A DNA stretch of 64,000 nt from Buxus sempervirens (Eukaryota; Streptophyta; Magnoliopsida; Buxales; Buxaceae): the NCBI GenBank assembly GCA_947561395.2, contig OX387183.1, positions 17,039,402-17,103,401 of the forward strand. The letters run 5' to 3'. This document shows positions 48,501 through 58,964 of the stretch, in pieces; the first letter of the stretch is position 1; each line of letters begins with the position of its first letter. Made by a program: the position numbers and the translations under genes. The notes beneath the pieces are model-generated. The model worked only from the letters and a program-made list of their open reading frames with translations, was not told the origin of the DNA and ran no database searches.

Positions 48501-50532
48501 ATGCCACGCCATTACAAGTCTCTACTGCTTACAGGTGTGCAGTGGTCCTACGCGATCTGATTATGCCTTACCTCCTTCGACGTATGAAGGCCGATGTGAA
48601 TGCTCAGCTTCCAAAAAAAACTGAACATGTTCTCTTTTGCACTCTCACTGCAGTGCAGCGAAATACGTACCGAGCGTTTCTTGCTAGCTCTGAGGTGGAA
48701 CAGATCTTTGATGGGAATAGGAATTCTCTATACGGAATTGATGTTATGCGAAAAATTTGCAACCATCCTGATCTGCTTGAAAGAGAACATTCTTTCCAAA
48801 ATCCAGACTACGGGAACCTGGAACGCAGTGGAAAGATGAAAGTAGTTGCACAACTACTTGAGGTGTGGAAGGAGCAAGGTCACCGTGTTCTTCTTTTCAC
48901 ACAAACCCAACAGATGCTAGATATCCTGGAGAGTTTCCTGATAACAGGTAGTTATATCTATCGACGGATGGATGGCATCACTCCTGTTAGGCAAAGAATG
49001 GCTCTGATAGACGAATTTAATAACTCAAATGAAGTATTCATTTTCATTCTAACTACTAAAGTTGGAGGCCTTGGAACAAATCTAACTGGTGCTAATAGGG
49101 TGATCATCTTTGATCCTGACTGGAATCCTTCAACAGACATGCAGGTAGTTTTTTTATAAGCTGCATTTATTTATCCACTTTCCAAAAATAAACATGCATG
49201 TAAAGGGAATCCTTGCATGTGACAGGCTAGAGAACGTGCTTGGCGTATTGGTCAGACACGGGATGTAGTAATCTATAGACTGATCACTCGTGGAACCATA
49301 GAGGAGAAGGTTTACCATCGTCAGATTTACAAACATTTTCTGACTAATAAGATTTTGAAGAATCCACAGCAGAGGAGGTTCTTTAAAGCCAGGGATTTGA
49401 AAGATCTCTTCACTTTTAATGATGGTGGAGAAAGTGTTTCTACTGAAACATCAAGCATATTCAGTCAGTTGTCTGGAGATGTTAATGTTTTTGAAGTTCG
49501 TAGGGGTGAGAATGATAAAAAGAAAACTCCAAATGCAGCAACACTACCTACTGATGTTGATGATACCATGGAAGGGATAGATTCTGCATCCAGACCATCC
49601 AAAAGTAAAGGGAAAACAAAAGCTGATCAAAACGATGGTGATGTAGATGAGGAAACTAATGTGTTGAGGAGCCTTTTTGATGCTCAAGGGATACATGTAA
49701 GTTCCCTTTACTGTTGTTTCTAAATTACCTTCATCAATGCTGACAATTCATCTATTTCTACTCTCATCACCTGTCTATCTTCCTTTTTTTGTTTTCGTTA
49801 TTGTTATTGTTATTGTTTTTTTCCCTCTCTTTTTCTCTTCAGAGTGCAATGAATCATGATGCTATTATGAATGCCCATGATGAAGAGAAGATGAGGCTTG
49901 AAGATCAAGCTTCTCAAGTAGCACAAAGAGCTGCTGAAGCATTACGCCTGTCACGAATGATGCGAAGTCAAGATAGTATTTCTGTTCCAACATGGACTGG
50001 GAGATCAGGAACTGCTGGTGCCCCATCTTCTGTTCGTAAAAGGTTTGGGTCAACAGTGAACTCTCAGTTTGTCTGCAATTCTAAACCTTCTGATGGACCT
50101 TCTAGCAGTGGGTCGAAAAGGCCAAATGGTTTAGCAGCTGGAGCATCTGTTGGTAAGGCCTTATCTTCGGCAGAGTTACTGAATAAAATTCGAGGGACCC
50201 AAGAGAGAGCTGTTAGTGATGGGCTAGAACATCAGTTTGGTATGGTCTCCAATTCCTCTAACAGCACCGTACCTCCATCAGATGATGGGTCTCGTAGACC
50301 ATCTCAAAAGTCATCTAGCACACAACCTGAGGTATTAATCCGTCAGATTTGTACATTTATACAAGAAAGAGGTGGAACAACAACCTCAGCCAGCATAGTA
50401 GAGCATTTCAGGAACAGGATACCCTCGAAAGATCTTCCCCTATTTAAGAATCTCCTGAAAGAAATAGCCGCCTTAGAGAAAAATCGAAGTGGGTCTTTGT
50501 GGGTTCTAAAGCCAGAGTATCAATTGCGATGA
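42600..50532 (+). CDS. CHR8: Cockayne syndrome B / CHR8-type SWI2/SNF2 DNA-dependent ATPase
   Basis: Plant orthologue of CSB/ERCC6/Rad26, which acts in the nucleus in transcription-coupled repair at stalled RNA polymerase II. Coding exons: 42600-42692, 43810-44373, 44558-44963, 47661-49144, 49226-49696, 49843-50532; all introns GT-AG, 3,708 nt, about 1,235 residues (Arabidopsis CHR8 is close to 1,190). The start [20 protein letters not shown] is typical of the family. Residues 32-360 are charged and partly coiled ([25 protein letters not shown] basic patches). The helicase core begins [20 protein letters not shown]. Motif [10 protein letters not shown] has K432, motif II DEGH is at 563-566, and motif VI RAWRIGQ is at 853-859. 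An acidic Ser/Asp stretch ([15 protein letters not shown]) sits between motifs I and II. The C-terminal 70 residues ([18 protein letters not shown]...) form the winged-helix region. All motifs look intact; probably functional. Confidence 0.95.
44964..47660 (+). other. Third coding-region intron of CSB (2.7 kb) with repeat debris
   Basis: Donor GTATGT after 44963 and acceptor GAAAAG before 47661 keep the frame (phase 1) and join EEI to EDEKSSS. Mostly T-rich intronic DNA. A LINE-like fragment lies near its end. Confidence 0.8.
47340..47560 (+). mobile_element. LINE-derived ORF2 C-terminal fragment
   Basis: Pieces read [32 protein letters not shown] and [19 protein letters not shown]. This is the string typical of plant LINE reverse-transcriptase C-termini (RWFGHVKRR...VRR...RGRPKKT...[11 protein letters not shown]). 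Stops and frame changes are frequent; no poly-A tail or target duplication is seen. Confidence 0.5.
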
Positions 50533-51060
50533 TCTCTTCAACTCTGTCAAGCATGAATACTTGGTGGTTCCTCTCAGCTTATTATCCAAGAATCCATAGA
50601 ACTGGCAAATTCTTTGGTAACTTGGAAATGGTTCAATATCTTTCAAATGGATGGGAATCTCTTCTGGTAGAAGTTTTTGGTATTTTTCCTTCCACCTCCT
50701 AAACAATGGAAAGCTAGCCTGAAAGTTTTGGAAATTGCACATTGAGTTTCATTTTGCTCTGAGCGCAGTACTTCCAAATGCATTTTTGCAGTGTGTGCCC
50801 ATTGGTTGTATAGTGAAAGTGATACCCTCCCTTCAGTTGTATACAGTAATTTGCATGTATTTTGGAACATGAGAAATTCTAAATTTTTTGTAACCTTGGT
50901 TCAAAATCAAGAGTAGAAAAGTTGTGTCAATCAGAATTGGGGAAATCATTTGTTCCTTCTTGAAACTCTCTGGAATGATGTCTTTCTTCCTTACAGTCCC
51001 TTTTTGTACATTCCCTGTGTTTGTAATTAATGCTATATTTGAGAAATCAGAAATCTGAGT
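50533..51060 (+). other. Probable 3' UTR of the CSB/CHR8 gene
   Basis: AT/T-rich sequence after the stop without a gene. No canonical AATAAA is obvious; AATTAATG near 51028 may serve. The end of the transcript is not determinable here. Confidence 0.4.
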
Positions 51061-51491
51061 GTTTTTGGCTGCAGCAACAGCAGATTATCCATGTGCAATC
51101 TAAAGGGCATGGAGGTTTAGAACACGGATGCAAACCATTGCCAACCTAGTAGTAACTAATGGTCATTTACCTCTGACAGGATCATTGTGATGTGCAGAGA
51201 GATCTGGGCACAAAATAGTCCCTATATGTCAACCATTTATTTCATATTCAGCTCACCAAGACCAGGAGTTTGTGGTGGAGATCCAACAATTTATCTCCCA
51301 TTACAATGGCAGAATGGTAGCTCCTAAAGAATAATAGATTTATCACTCTTCTTTCTCTTCTGTAATTCTCCATTTACATCACTTCCTGCTAGAATATATA
51401 AACCAAGTGTATTATTCTACTAATATTCTCAAATCCATAGACACACTCATCCTATAAACTAGCTTTCGGTACATCATGCATTATGGCTTTT

Positions 51492-51759
51492 TCACTTTCC
51501 CAACTTCAAGACCTCTAAGGCTTTGATCCTTTTGGCCTTGTTCCCAAATGCTGCTGTATGTTGTGCTCTTGAGTACTCTTCCCTTGTGAAATTCTGGTAC
51601 ATAGCTGGCTTTTTCTGGTGACAGAATCTCTGGCAAAGGCCCATAAATCTTGGATGTGTCATGTGGTGTAAAGAAGAGACTAATTGTGATTCGTCGGTCA
51701 CGGTAGCAATTCGCCAACACACGGCGTTCCCGAGCTTTGTATTCATCATTAGAAATTAT
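51492..51759 (-). pseudogene. Orphan last exon of a 2-oxoglutarate-dependent dioxygenase
   Basis: After an acceptor (TTTATTTCAG) the minus strand reads IISNDEYKARERRVLANCYR, DRRITISLFFTPHDTSKIYG and PLPEILSPEK. ISND.YK...RVLAN...R.S is the C-terminal exon of plant 2OG-Fe(II) dioxygenases (ACC-oxidase-homologue group), with the 2-oxoglutarate-binding R-x-S equivalent in RITIS. A one-base shift in the A run after SPEK moves the tail (KPAMYQNFTREEYSRAQHTA) into another frame. No upstream exons with the HxD...H iron site were found up to 53.9 kb. It is a gene fragment, with its 3' end pointing at the CSB 3' end. Confidence 0.75.
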
Positions 51760-52073
51760 CTGAAATAAAAAGATAAAGTTAACATAGAAAATTAAGCAGC
51801 AACTAGAAAACAACACATGGTGAGAAAATAAATTTATAAGCGCGCCTCATGCTTGAGAGAACAACGTTTTAATGTAAATACAAGACACATAAAATGTTTT
51901 CCATAGAAAACGTGTGTCGCTAAAATAGGAAAACAGGGATGTTCATATGTGCATTGCTAAAATAGACAAATAACGGCGTTTATATGTGTGTCGCTAAAAC
52001 AGAGAAATAGCGACGTTCATATGTGTGTCTCTAATTTAAATCTACGGTGACGAACATAGTGACACTCATCATA

Positions 52074-52251
52074 TACTACAAGTTTTTACTTATAGCGGTG
52101 AATGCAACAAATGTCGCAATTATTTGGGACACGGCCTTTGGAGACAAATTTCAATTCGCTGCCATGTTTGTCACTAATAGTTATAGCGGCACTCATTCTA
52201 GATTTCGTGGCATTCTTCTAAACGCTGCATAAAACCTAATTTTTTGTAGTG
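52074..52251. mobile_element. Short CACTA-like MITE
   Basis: The right end TTTTTTGTAGTG (52240-52251) is the reverse of CACTACAAAAAA, and the left end TACTACAAGTTTTTACTTAT (from 52074) is similar. The interior is rich in CG-containing motifs (TATAGCGGTG, TATAGCGGCAC). No coding. The 3-bp duplication is unclear. The CG-rich repeats at 51860-52070 may belong to a second copy. Confidence 0.45.
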
Positions 52252-53680
52252 TTGCAACATCACCACCACCACCAACATTACTATTATCACCATTACACCA
52301 CTAACTCAAATGCATGGTCATTGCCACACCCCCACACACACCAGTTCACATCCTGTAGGACCTTTAACTACAATCTTATTTGCAGCTTTTCACAGGATTG
52401 TTTAAAAATTTATTGATATACCATTCACAATACACATAGCAAGATCCCAATGCAGGCTTCACATAAGGTTGTAGATAAAGGTCCTAAAGGATCTCAATTG
52501 CACACCAACACCACCTTACTCCCACCCAACACACGCTGCAACCCCCAAAAAAAATAAAATAAAAATACACATCCCAGCGTCACCTCACACTGCTATGCCA
52601 TGCCCCCATCATCACTGCCCTCAACCCCCGCTACCACCACCACCACCACCAACATAACTATCCCTTCTCCCTATATATATATATAAACATTATAAGATCT
52701 AAACTATTTTCAATTGATTTTCTATGTTTCCAACGAAATAAACTAAAAAATAAAATTTGGGTAAATTACAAACAAGGATCATTTCTGGCCGTAATTTATA
52801 AAATAGTCCATAAAAAAACTTATAAAATAGTCCATAAAATTGAACTACAGGAACACTTTAGCTACGTGGAATACAAACATAAGTACATGAGCGTATAATA
52901 AGTGGGATATAAGCTTCCCTACCTGGGATACTAGCAAATTGGGACAAAAGCACATCCTACACACGATCCAATCCTAGACATGTACACAAGTGTGTCATAC
53001 GTGGGATACAAACATTTGCTTCCATTTAAAAATATATATATATTCGTCTGAAGCTTTCTAGGATTCCAATATCCTAGTAATAAACTATCTACCTAGGATT
53101 TACTTAAATCTGCAATTTATGTATGAGCTTATCTCGGGCCACCGTAATATTTTCAAGCTTTGAATTTAATTCCACTAGTCGTGGCACCTCAACCCATATA
53201 AATAGGGGTTTAAATTCAAATATGGAAAGAATAGTGGAGTGGTTATAGTTTCAGATTGTTTTAGTTAGGAAGAGAAATAATTAGATAAAAAAAGGAGCTC
53301 ATCCCATATAAATAAGGGTTTAAATTCAAATATTCCCTCCTCTTCCCTTTACTAACAGTATAGATAGATAACCATTGAAAAATGATTTTAAAAGAATAGA
53401 ATATTGACTTTTTTTGCTGCATTGGCTCTATCGACGAAGTGAAGAACCTGACAAGTGGCTCGTCTGAAACTTAAAAGAAGAGGAGCCGTCAAATGCCACC
53501 TGGCAGCATCTCATTTGAATAGCAAAAACCACTGTAGCTGAATAAGTGCAGCAGATTTCATTCTAGTTTATTAGCCCCTGGAAATTGGTTTCTAAGAGTA
53601 CATTCTAAAGATAAACTCAGATTTAGTCACTTAAATCTTGGTAATTTGAAAGTAGTAATGCAGTTTAAGATAATTGAAAA
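52252..53680. other. Intergenic low-complexity DNA
   Basis: CAC/CCA-rich low-complexity sequence at 52252-52680 (ACCACCACCACCAACAT), a TATATATA run near 52676, then AT-rich DNA with a 20-bp direct repeat (CCCATATAAATARGGGTTTA at about 53194 and 53302). No gene is seen. Confidence 0.5.
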
Positions 53681-53681
53681 T

Positions 53682-53885
53682 ACAACAAAAATTGACACTT
53701 TTACCAGCGGTCTATGACTGCCTGTAAAGCATTAAAGACTGCCACTAAAATATTCAGGTCCGACAGTGGATAGCCGGTAAAAGACCTGTCGCTGAATCAA
53801 TTAGCGGCGGTCTCTTTGTACATTAGCGTCGGTTTACAAAGAATTTTTTCTAAAAACACATTCAAAAATACCTTCAAAGACATTT
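53682..53885. mobile_element. CACTA-like MITE, truncated by the Gypsy insertion
   Basis: Starts TACAACAAAAATTGACACTT and contains GCGGTC motifs like 11983-12158, with which it shares its terminal block. The other end is not seen; the Gypsy LTR begins at 53886, so it probably landed in or next to this MITE. Confidence 0.5.
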
Positions 53886-53969
53886 TGTGCGCACCCCCTT
53901 TTTCGGTTTCGGGCCGCACGACGAGGTGCATGAAGAAGTGATGCTCGCCTCGGGATTGATTTGGGGTTT

Positions 53970-53979
53970 GGAGTCGCCA
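53970..53979 (-). other. Primer-site-like decamer inside the LTR
   Basis: TGGCGACTCC on minus equals the first ten bases of the element's primer-binding site. The same decamer lies at 63443-63452 in the other LTR and at 13232-13241 in the solo LTR, each about 75-95 bp from the U5 end. Confidence 0.75.
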
Positions 53980-55566
53980 CTGCCTGAGAGGTGCAGGCAG
54001 ACACAAAGGGTACCTATTCGGGCCTAAATAATCTGGTCTGCGGCTTTATTAGAGATCTGAGCAAGTTCTCGGTTACGTCTAGGGAAGCCCGAAGACACCC
54101 TAGCCCGCCCTGTCGATTGACAGGTCCCGTGGGTTTCCTTGGTCTGAGTCAACTTAGTTTTCACCCAATTCCTAAGCCAACATGCACACTTATTTGGTCT
54201 GGTGGGGACCGTTGATGGTGTGAGTCCCCTTTTATTTGTTTTTATCTTTTTATTATTTGGTGAAGTGAGTCGGCTACGGGCCCTGTTGGAAGGCCCGTTG
54301 GGATCCAAATTGGGCTTAAGTCAAGCCCAAGGCCCAGTCCGGGTTATTGGGTAACCCTTATTGGATTTTGGCCATTTGGTTTAAAGATTCAATTATATTT
54401 ACACAATTTAGCTGGTTGATGTCTTTTAGGGCCCAATGGGCTGGGATTTGGCCCATGGGTAACTTAATCAAGTGGCCTTAGCCCATTTGTAAAAACCGGT
54501 TTTGGTTGAGCCAGACGGGATGTGGGCCCCATTGGAGGGCCCACGAAGCCTTGGTGGGCCCAATTAGGCCCACAGTCTCAAGAATTAGCTTGGAATTATC
54601 CAAGAAGCCCAATCAGTCGGGTCAAGCTTAAATGGGTCGGATTGGGTCCAACCGGGTTCGAAAAATTAATTTTTTAAGTTATTTACAGGTTTGACCGCAT
54701 TTCAATCACGGTCTGGGCTGAACCGTAATTTTAATACGGTTCAAGCCAGACCGTAGATTAACTACGGTTGTGTCTGGACCGCTCTGAGTTTACGGACACA
54801 GCTAATTTTGCATTTTTTTGCTGCCAATTCCGCCTGGGATGTGTCCGGCCATCTTCCTGGGAACTCCAATGACTTCTGTGATGATTCCAGGGCCTTCAGA
54901 ATCCTTCATTCCCTTCATTTGGCCTAAAAGGCCATTTTTCCTTCTTCCTTTTGTTTTTCTTGAAACATCAAGACTTTCTCTTGATTATTTGCAACCAAAT
55001 TCAAGGATGGGAAAGGGGAAATTTACAGGGAATCTTAGGTTCATAGCTCCTCTTGTAATGGTAACCAAAAATCAATTCATATTCATTCCTATGACGCCTT
55101 TGATAATCTTTGGTTACTTCCTCCTTTTTTGACATGGGAATGATCACTTTAGATCAAATTTCTCACCACATACAGCAGTCAACAAATATGTTAGATATGA
55201 CATAATAAAAACAAAACAGATAAGAACTTTAGGAGATAGCCAAAAGTAATAGAAATTTACTTGAAATTGTAGAGATGCTTACAGTGCAACCTTTGGATTA
55301 TTCTTGATGTGTGTTAGTTCTTCCGGACGATTTTGGCAGCGCTTCCGCACCTCCGTTGGATTTCACGGATTGGTTTGAACAGGGGTTCATTGGGTTTTTG
55401 ATGTAAAAAGGGTGAAACAGGAGGTTGAGCAGCACTCCAGGGGCATTTTGGTCATTGGGATAGATGCTGACAGAGTGGAGGCAGGGCTTCGGCGTAAAAA
55501 TGGCAAGGAAGGAGAGGGGGGAAGGCCAAAGGGACCAGCTTGCTCAAATGAGGGGGGTGGCCTCTC

Positions 55567-55574
55567 TATTTATA
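55567..55574 (-). promoter_or_regulatory. LTR TATA box
   Basis: TATAAATA on minus, 780 bp inside the LTR start at 56354, in a block shared with the LTR at 1443-1450. Confidence 0.6.
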
Positions 55575-55588
55575 GGCAAAATTTTCGT

Positions 55589-55792
55589 GCCCGTAATTGA
55601 ACTACGGGCATGCCTTGCCCGTACTTTAAGTACGGGCGTGCCTTGCCCGTAATTCAATTACGGGCGAAAAACGAATATTTGCAATTATCGCAGATTCTTC
55701 CGTACGGGACGCGTGTCCCGCCACGCGTCCCCTTCTAGAAGCTTGCCCGTAATTGAAGTACGGGCATGCCTCGTCCGTACTTCAAATACGGT
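55589..55792. repeat. Array of short palindromes in U3
   Basis: Five units of the type CCCGTAATTGAACTACGGG or CCGTACTTTAAGTACGG at about 55589-55609, 55617-55636, 55646-55664, 55745-55765 and 55774-55792. They lie 15-220 bp upstream of the TATA box. Each could form a stem of 6-8 bp. Confidence 0.75.
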
Positions 55793-56354
55793 CCCGCACG
55801 TTTTTAAAATGTTTGGATTTCAAACCTTTATTCAATTTGGTTTATTTAAAGATTTTTATCCGATTTTTTGATTATTTTATTATAAAACGAGATTCTCTTA
55901 TTAAAATAATATTAAAAGATTATTTTTATTTATTTAATTCATCTATTCTGCTTTTTTACTGCTGTTTTGCCACATGGGCAGCTTTCTTTGAAATTTCAAC
56001 TGTCCATAACTTCTTCGTCTGATGTCCGATTTTAGCAAATTTGGTGTCGTTGGAATCAGCTCGGAACACACTATCCACTGGGATCAAATTGGGCAGTTGA
56101 ATTGGGGTCGAGCAAAAAGTCAACTTTCGCTCCCCCAAAAGTTTGACCGGCTCATAACTTCCTCATCCGGACTCCAATTCTGGCAAACTCAGTTGCGTTA
56201 GAACCGTGTCGAAATGCTTTTTTCAATGAAAGGAAGTTTGATGGCCAATTCTCTTTGGATCAAAAAGTCAAATTTTGGCCCCCTCAGGGTTTGACTTTTT
56301 AGTTGAAATTTTCATTTTCTGCATTTTTTGGGGTGCAAAAATCAGGTGCTAACA

Positions 56355-56367
56355 GCTGCCCCTCTTT
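56355..56367 (-). other. Polypurine tract of the Gypsy element
   Basis: AAAGAGGGGCAGC on minus, directly before the 3' LTR. This form is typical of Tat/Ogre elements. Confidence 0.85.
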
Positions 56368-56782
56368 GCCGGAGTCACCTTGGGGATGTACGGCAAAGAA
56401 GAAAAAGAACCTTATTTTTGCACCTCGCATTTCTGTCGACATGATCAACGAGCTCAAGTCCTCTTGATTTTCAAAGCAGCGGAAACACGAAATGGTTTCC
56501 ACTAAGTTTTTTAGGAGCTTGCTCACCCACACTTCGCAGGCTTCCTGGAGCAACCCCTGATTGGTATCTACTTGGATCTCGAAGCTTGCTCACCCACACT
56601 TCGCAGGTTTCTTGGAGCAATTTCTTGATTTAAATTTTTAAAAGGGATGGGATTGGACTTAAGCTCACCAACCTGTTTCGGCATCGATGCAAGATGCTCA
56701 ACAATGTTCTTTTCTTTTTGTTTGTTCCATTAAAGCTTTTAGGTGATTTCCAGTTTTTTGGTATTCTTTTCAGCAGATTTAG

Positions 56783-56828
<46 letters not shown>

Positions 56829-58964
56829 TTTAGAGGCTAGATGAGGGTTGATGATGGTGGTTCAGGAATGAAGGAGTCGGGAGGAGGCTGCCTTGCTGCC
56901 GTTTGTCATCCGGAGAACCTCACACACCTGACCTATTCTATTTACAAAAGTGGTAAATCAAAATTACAAAAGGGCCCATTCGCCCAGAACTTCTTTATTC
57001 TGCTTTCTTCTTCAAGTCTTGAGAACTTCACTGCTCTTTTTTTACAGCATGGCCTTCTCAGCTTGGGGAAGAGTTCCTCCATCAGCTTCTCTTGTGATAA
57101 GGTAGAGGTTCCCTGGTTTGGAATGACTCCACTGGGGATTGGTGGGAACCTCTATCGTCTTTTCTCTTTACACATTTTGCTTCTTTCACTTGATTAGGAG
57201 CTTCTGCTGAGTATGGGCACTCTGTGGGGATTAAAGGAGCTTTGCTGGGGGATAGAAGCCGCTGGGGACGAAAGATCTTTTTGCAATTCCCCTTGCCTTT
57301 GGCTTTTTTCCAGCTTGTTCTTTTTTCTTTCTTCAAGGCGTTTCTTGATGGCCTGCAAAGATCTCACAAAGCGGTGAGGTATCTGAAATTAAGCAGAAGT
57401 TTTTTTTTTTTTTTTTTGCAAGTGATCTTAAAAGAAAAGGTAAGACCAACGATCATGGTGATTTGCCTTGTTAGCTCGAAGTGTCTTGGGACAGTGTGCT
57501 CGACATGTATTCTCATGAAATTTTTGACTTAGGCCAGCAAGGGTTTAAAAGCTGAGAGGTATTTCAAGGAATGTCCCCCCTTTCCCAGGTTTCAGCTTCT
57601 CTCATTTTCTCCTTTTTTCGGGATTTAGCAATTGAGAGTTCTTCCCTGGGTTAGTGACTATCCCAACTTGAGGGTTCTTGGCCAACTTTTTGCATATCAT
57701 GCCCTTCAGATCAGAGAGGTCTTGAAATTAGGACGAAACGTCAGCTTGGCAAGGCTCGAAATCTTTTCATTCTCAGGTTTTACTTTGTGTCTGGCCGAAG
57801 CTCGTTCTTCCTCTTTTGGATTCCTTCATCATGAATCTGCACAAATCTGATTGTCACTTCTTCTGTAATCAGAAAGGACTTTCTAATGGGACGAAATGAA
57901 GGCCGAGGTTTTAGTTTATGAAAGAAAGGGAATATGGCTCAAAGTTTTTTTCTTTTGAATGGGTTGAGTCATATTTTACCCTTGGTCTTTGACAATGTCT
58001 GCTTTACTTTCTTTTCTTCTCTTTTTGAGGCCTTTTGCTTTTTCCTTTTGCCTAGGGGCCGATTTTTGCTTTTTGATTTGCTTGGCATGCCCCAGTGTGC
58101 ATTCTGATTTTTTTTCTTTTCTTTTCTTTGCTTTTGCATACTTGTCTCATTTCTTCTTTCTTTCTTCTTTGTCAAGCACCATATTTGGAGTATTTGACTC
58201 AATGGGTTAGAAAAGAAGAATGTTAGGCTCAAAGGATTTGATTAAGGATATGACTTTGGAAATTTGGGATGTGAAGCAAAAATGGCCTTTCATCCTTTTA
58301 CAGAAATTGTGACAACTTTGTTGGATTATTTTATGCAAACTCATTTAGGAATCAAATTCATCCTTTTTATTTCTTTTTCAGCTTTTCCCCAGTGTGGGGT
58401 GGCTAGACACAACACAGGTATTTGAATAATACGATCAGGCTCAAAGTGTTTGACTAGCGATTCTTAATATTCAGGATGGATGAAGGATGGCCTCTCATCC
58501 TTTCTTAAAGACATAATTGCTCAAGTCGGCCTCGGCCCTTAGCTGGTTTAGACATTTTCTCTCTCTTCTTTTTCTCTCTCTTTCCTCTCCAGGGTTATTC
58601 TGCCTTAGTGCAAGGATGGGTTTGGGAGATCAAGAAAGGGCCTTTGGCTCAATCAAGGTTCTCATGGGCCAGTATACTGCACCCGGCTGAAAACACCTTT
58701 GAGCCACTTGGCATCTTTCCATGATCATAGTCCTGCCAAAAGGGTATGGTCTCAGAACAATGTCATCATCGACCAAACACTTGCATTTTTTTCTTTTTAC
58801 TTTTCTCATTTTTATGTATATATATATTTTTTCAAAAGGCTTGCATGGAAGTAAAAAAAAATATTTACAGAATTACTAATTACCAGGAGAGATTAACAAA
58901 AAGGTAAATTTCAAACTTATCCTGGTTATAGTGGATGTTGCACCTTGCAGCCCTGCCTAACCTC
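56368..58964 (-). other. Internal 3' region of the Gypsy element, non-coding
   Basis: About 2.6 kb between gag and the polypurine tract. It contains a poly-T run of about 43 (plus strand, 56783-56825), a second T run near 57400, and CTCACCCACACTTCGCAGG repeated at about 56522 and 56588. No pol domain motifs are visible in any frame. Confidence 0.7.

Larger units (their letters stand above)
53886..56354 (-). repeat. 3' LTR of the gag-only Gypsy element
   Basis: Ends TGTGCGCACC and TCAGGTGCTAACA on plus. Related to the solo LTR at 13166-16373. TATA box at 55567-55574 on minus. Confidence 0.92.

Noticed and set aside
48900-48970. Possible intron donor GTAGTTATAT in the CSB helicase core
   Set aside because: Reading through keeps the conserved [20 protein letters not shown] segment in frame, so the exon continues.
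54818-55132. 104-codon frame inside the LTR
   Set aside because: Lies in the LTR R/U5 part, has no recognisable domain, and is not seen in the related solo LTR.
57969-58232. Lys-rich minus-strand frame between gag and the polypurine tract, considered as a pol remnant
   Set aside because: Low-complexity Lys/Gln sequence without any protease, RT, RNase H or integrase motif.
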